64,000 bases of DNA. Source: Seonamhaeicola algicola. GTDB taxonomy: Bacteria > Bacteroidota > Bacteroidia > Flavobacteriales > Flavobacteriaceae. The stretch covers positions 124,001 to 188,000 of the forward strand of contig NZ_VOSC01000005.1 of NCBI RefSeq assembly GCF_007997385.1, in the 5' to 3' direction. The notes beneath the pieces are model-generated. The model had not been told where the DNA came from, made no database searches, and worked only from the letters and a program-made list of their open reading frames with translations. Of this stretch, positions 63,001 through 64,000 are shown in pieces (position 1 is the first letter of the stretch; each line of letters opens with the position of its first letter). The position numbers were made by a program, and so were the translations under genes.

Positions 63001-64000
63001 CCTTTAAAAATAAAGAACAAGTAACATTAAAAGCGCAAAGTTTTATTTTTAATAATATTGAATTAATTGATACAAAATTTAACTCTGGCGGTACATTAAA
63101 CGGTACATTAAACCATGTTAATTTATCAAAATGGGATTTAGATTTAGATATTAATACAAAACGATTGCTAGTTTTAGATACCCAAGAAACCGATGATGCG
63201 CTGTATTATGGACGTGGTTTTATAGGTGGTGAAGCTAAAATTTTTGGTCCTACAGATCAATTAACTATTAGTGTGGTAGCGCAAACAAAACCCGGAACTG
63301 TATTTAAAATTCCTTTAAATGACACTGAATCGTTTGGTGATAATACCTTTATAAGGCTGGTTTCAAAAGAAGAAAAAGAAGCCAAAAACAAAAACAAAGC
63401 CTACGTTTTTGATGATATAAAAGGATTAGAATTAGATTTTGATGTTGATATTACAGAAGATGCAGACCTAGAGATTATAATAGACAAAAGTACTGGGCAT
63501 TCATTAAAAGGTAATGGCCGCGGAGGTATTTTAGTTGAAATAAATACAAACGGAAAGTTTGATATGTGGGGAGATTTTTCGGTATTTAAAGGTGTTTACA
63601 ATTTTGCTTACGGTGGTTTGGTGCAAAAACAATTTATTGTGCAACCCGGTGGATCAATAAACTGGGAAGGAGATCCGTTAAAAGCTAGAATTGATATGCT
63701 AGCCATTTACAAAACACAAGCAAACCCATCGCCTTTACTTGATAATCCTATAAACAGAAGCATTCCCGTTGAATTAAATATTGCACTAACAGGAGAACTT
63801 GAACAACCAGACCCCGAGTTTAGTTTTGAATTTCCTAATGTAAATTCTGCAGTAAAATCTGAGCTTCAATATAGATTAGATTCTCCTGAAGATATGCAAA
63901 ACCAAGCCCTGTATTTAATTTCTACAGGTTCGTTTTCAAGAGGTTTAAATGAGTTGAATTTTTCTGGAACTATAGCTGAAAGACTCAACGGCATTATAAA
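60018..64000 (+). CDS. TamB-like translocation/assembly module (3' end outside the window)
   Basis: This frame is open from 59964 past the window end, giving at least 1,320 residues. An N-terminal membrane anchor (KIALKIAGIFLLLFIILVLVFSIPS) is followed by long repetitive beta-strand sequence of AsmA/TamB type, and close to the window end by the DUF490 C-terminal region (GGLVQKQFIVQPGGSINWEGDPLKA, then SPEDMQNQALYLIS and AERLNGI). It should bridge inner and outer membranes, in lipid transport or outer-membrane protein assembly. No ATG, GTG or TTG lies in frame before the anchor; ATT at 60018 is the best placed codon, and 60030 (ATC) is another. Confidence 0.88.
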   Translation, partial: MLSHIKKALKIALKIAGIFLLLFIILVLVFSIPSIQTSLGNYATKELNKEFGTNINIEKVGLQFNGDVEFKNIYVEDYKKDTLIGITELNTSILSFRNLVNNKMTFGDIDIIDLILNIKTYKGETDTNLDVFIAKLEGDNPKKSSGTFLLSSSDVSIYNGIFRLIDENRETPKRLDFSNLNINGTNFLIKGSDVSTRINKLAFVDSRGLVVKDMMTNFEYTLTSMTFNDLVLKTPESVLNGNIKFTYNREDLQYFTDKVQINANFKDSNILLNELNILYNEFGKTQRAEFSTEVSGTLNNLKATNLNLSTSRSTKIQGNIYFENLFNSKENNFYMNGRFSNLTSTYQDLTNLLPNVIGDAIPSTFDRLGRFTIVGNTQITSTLINADVEINTDIGFIDSNLEINKVNDIDNATYKGNIALKDFDFGTFLDEPKIGIGSLNFDVNGNGFITENLNTQVSGDVFNVIYNNYNYNKIKVAGKVINKIFDGNLIVNDRNLQLNFNGLVDFSEEVKKYDFEAKVDYANLNTLNFVKKDSISIFKSRVKMNMNSSSLDDAKGVISFSNTTYKNEHDTYYFKKFDISSRFENTTRYIEFKSPDIVEGNLKGTFVFKDLKKLFENSIGHIYTNYQPHKVRTNQGIDFNFKIYNKIAEVIFPEIELGKNTFIRGRVESDETKFKLTFKSPQIKVYNYFADNIEVQVDNSNPLFNTYVEIDSLNTKFYNVSKFNLINVTVNDTLFMRSEFKGGKRNDDDFNLSFYHTINENKESVIGFKKSDFTVKNRKWFINEAGDRFNKISFDKSLSKFNVDNFKINHKNEEIKLSGFLKDSTQKDIKLNFKNVNLAKITPDIDSLSLAGNVNGKLDILQKNGSYLPNSTIVINDFAVNNFPLGDFNAQITGNDNLTHYLVDASIKNNISKSFTAKGDIVVNRRQSNLNVDLMFDDFKLAPLNPLLYDVLSNIRGEVSGKVKLIGDTKKPNINGSLTLADAGFTIPYLNVDYAFKNKEQVTLKAQSFIFNNIELIDTKFNSGGTLNGTLNHVNLSKWDLDLDINTKRLLVLDTQETDDALYYGRGFIGGEAKIFGPTDQLTISVVAQTKPGTVFKIPLNDTESFGDNTFIRLVSKEEKEAKNKNKAYVFDDIKGLELDFDVDITEDADLEIIIDKSTGHSLKGNGRGGILVEINTNGKFDMWGDFSVFKGVYNFAYGGLVQKQFIVQPGGSINWEGDPLKARIDMLAIYKTQANPSPLLDNPINRSIPVELNIALTGELEQPDPEFSFEFPNVNSAVKSELQYRLDSPEDMQNQALYLISTGSFSRGLNELNFSGTIAERLNGII

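Noticed and set aside
1-64000. CRISPR array, prophage, IS transposase or rRNA operon
   Set aside because: I looked for regular spaced repeats, transposase or phage structural motifs and rRNA sequence and found none in the window.

Overview
The window looks like a chromosomal segment of a marine-type flavobacterium (Bacteroidota, Flavobacteriaceae). Base composition is strongly AT-rich. Several genes are preceded by the Bacteroidota -7 motif TAnnTTTG. There is a SusC/SusD pair and many short-leader lipoproteins. The proteins are of flavobacterial type (TamB-like, PG_1098-like methyltransferase, DUF4159, AI-2E permease).

Layout. 1-2827: two tandem GH29 alpha-L-fucosidase-type genes, the first cut by the window edge. 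3040-5640: an accessory patch of a lipoprotein, a small membrane protein and an HNH/NUMOD1 endonuclease-like gene, with attC-like structured repeats and a shared start-proximal motif, suggesting mobile cassettes. 5692-12760: housekeeping and unknown genes (lipoproteins, fumarylacetoacetase, glyA, a DUF2892 protein). 13068-18953: a galactose locus, GntR-type regulator-galM-galK-galT on the minus strand, divergent from a sodium:sugar symporter. 19117-19190: tRNA-Arg(UCU).

19268-37165: a polysaccharide utilisation locus (PUL): AraC regulator, SusC, SusD, a tandem-repeat SusE-like lipoprotein, two related clan GH-A lipoprotein hydrolases, a GH130 phosphorylase, a second symporter, an SGNH/SASA esterase, a GH2 beta-mannosidase and mannose-6-phosphate isomerase. 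The set reads as uptake and breakdown of an acetylated beta-mannan, with product entering glycolysis as fructose-6-phosphate. The whole PUL lies between two perfect 37-bp direct repeats, the first starting 1 nt after the tRNA gene. Each repeat is also a terminator hairpin.

37448-40147: an S9 peptidase fused to an FGE-like domain. 40454-51264: a compact, mostly overlapping or abutting set of 13 genes: TetR regulator, ABC1/UbiB kinase, flavin reductase-like protein, SDR-like protein, a 47-residue DUF2256 zinc-ribbon-like protein, three different cryptochrome/photolyase proteins, an unknown protein, a TIGR03643 protein, an SDR, a CIA30 protein and TspO. I read this as a light/photodamage response operon. 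Two of its three flavoproteins lack residues that define their better-known relatives. 51302-64000: RNA methyltransferases, PG_1098-like methyltransferase, AI-2E permease, DUF4159, rsmE, PhoD phosphatase with a Tat lipoprotein leader, parvulin, tsaD and the start of a large TamB-like gene that runs off the window and has no in-frame ATG at its expected N-terminus.
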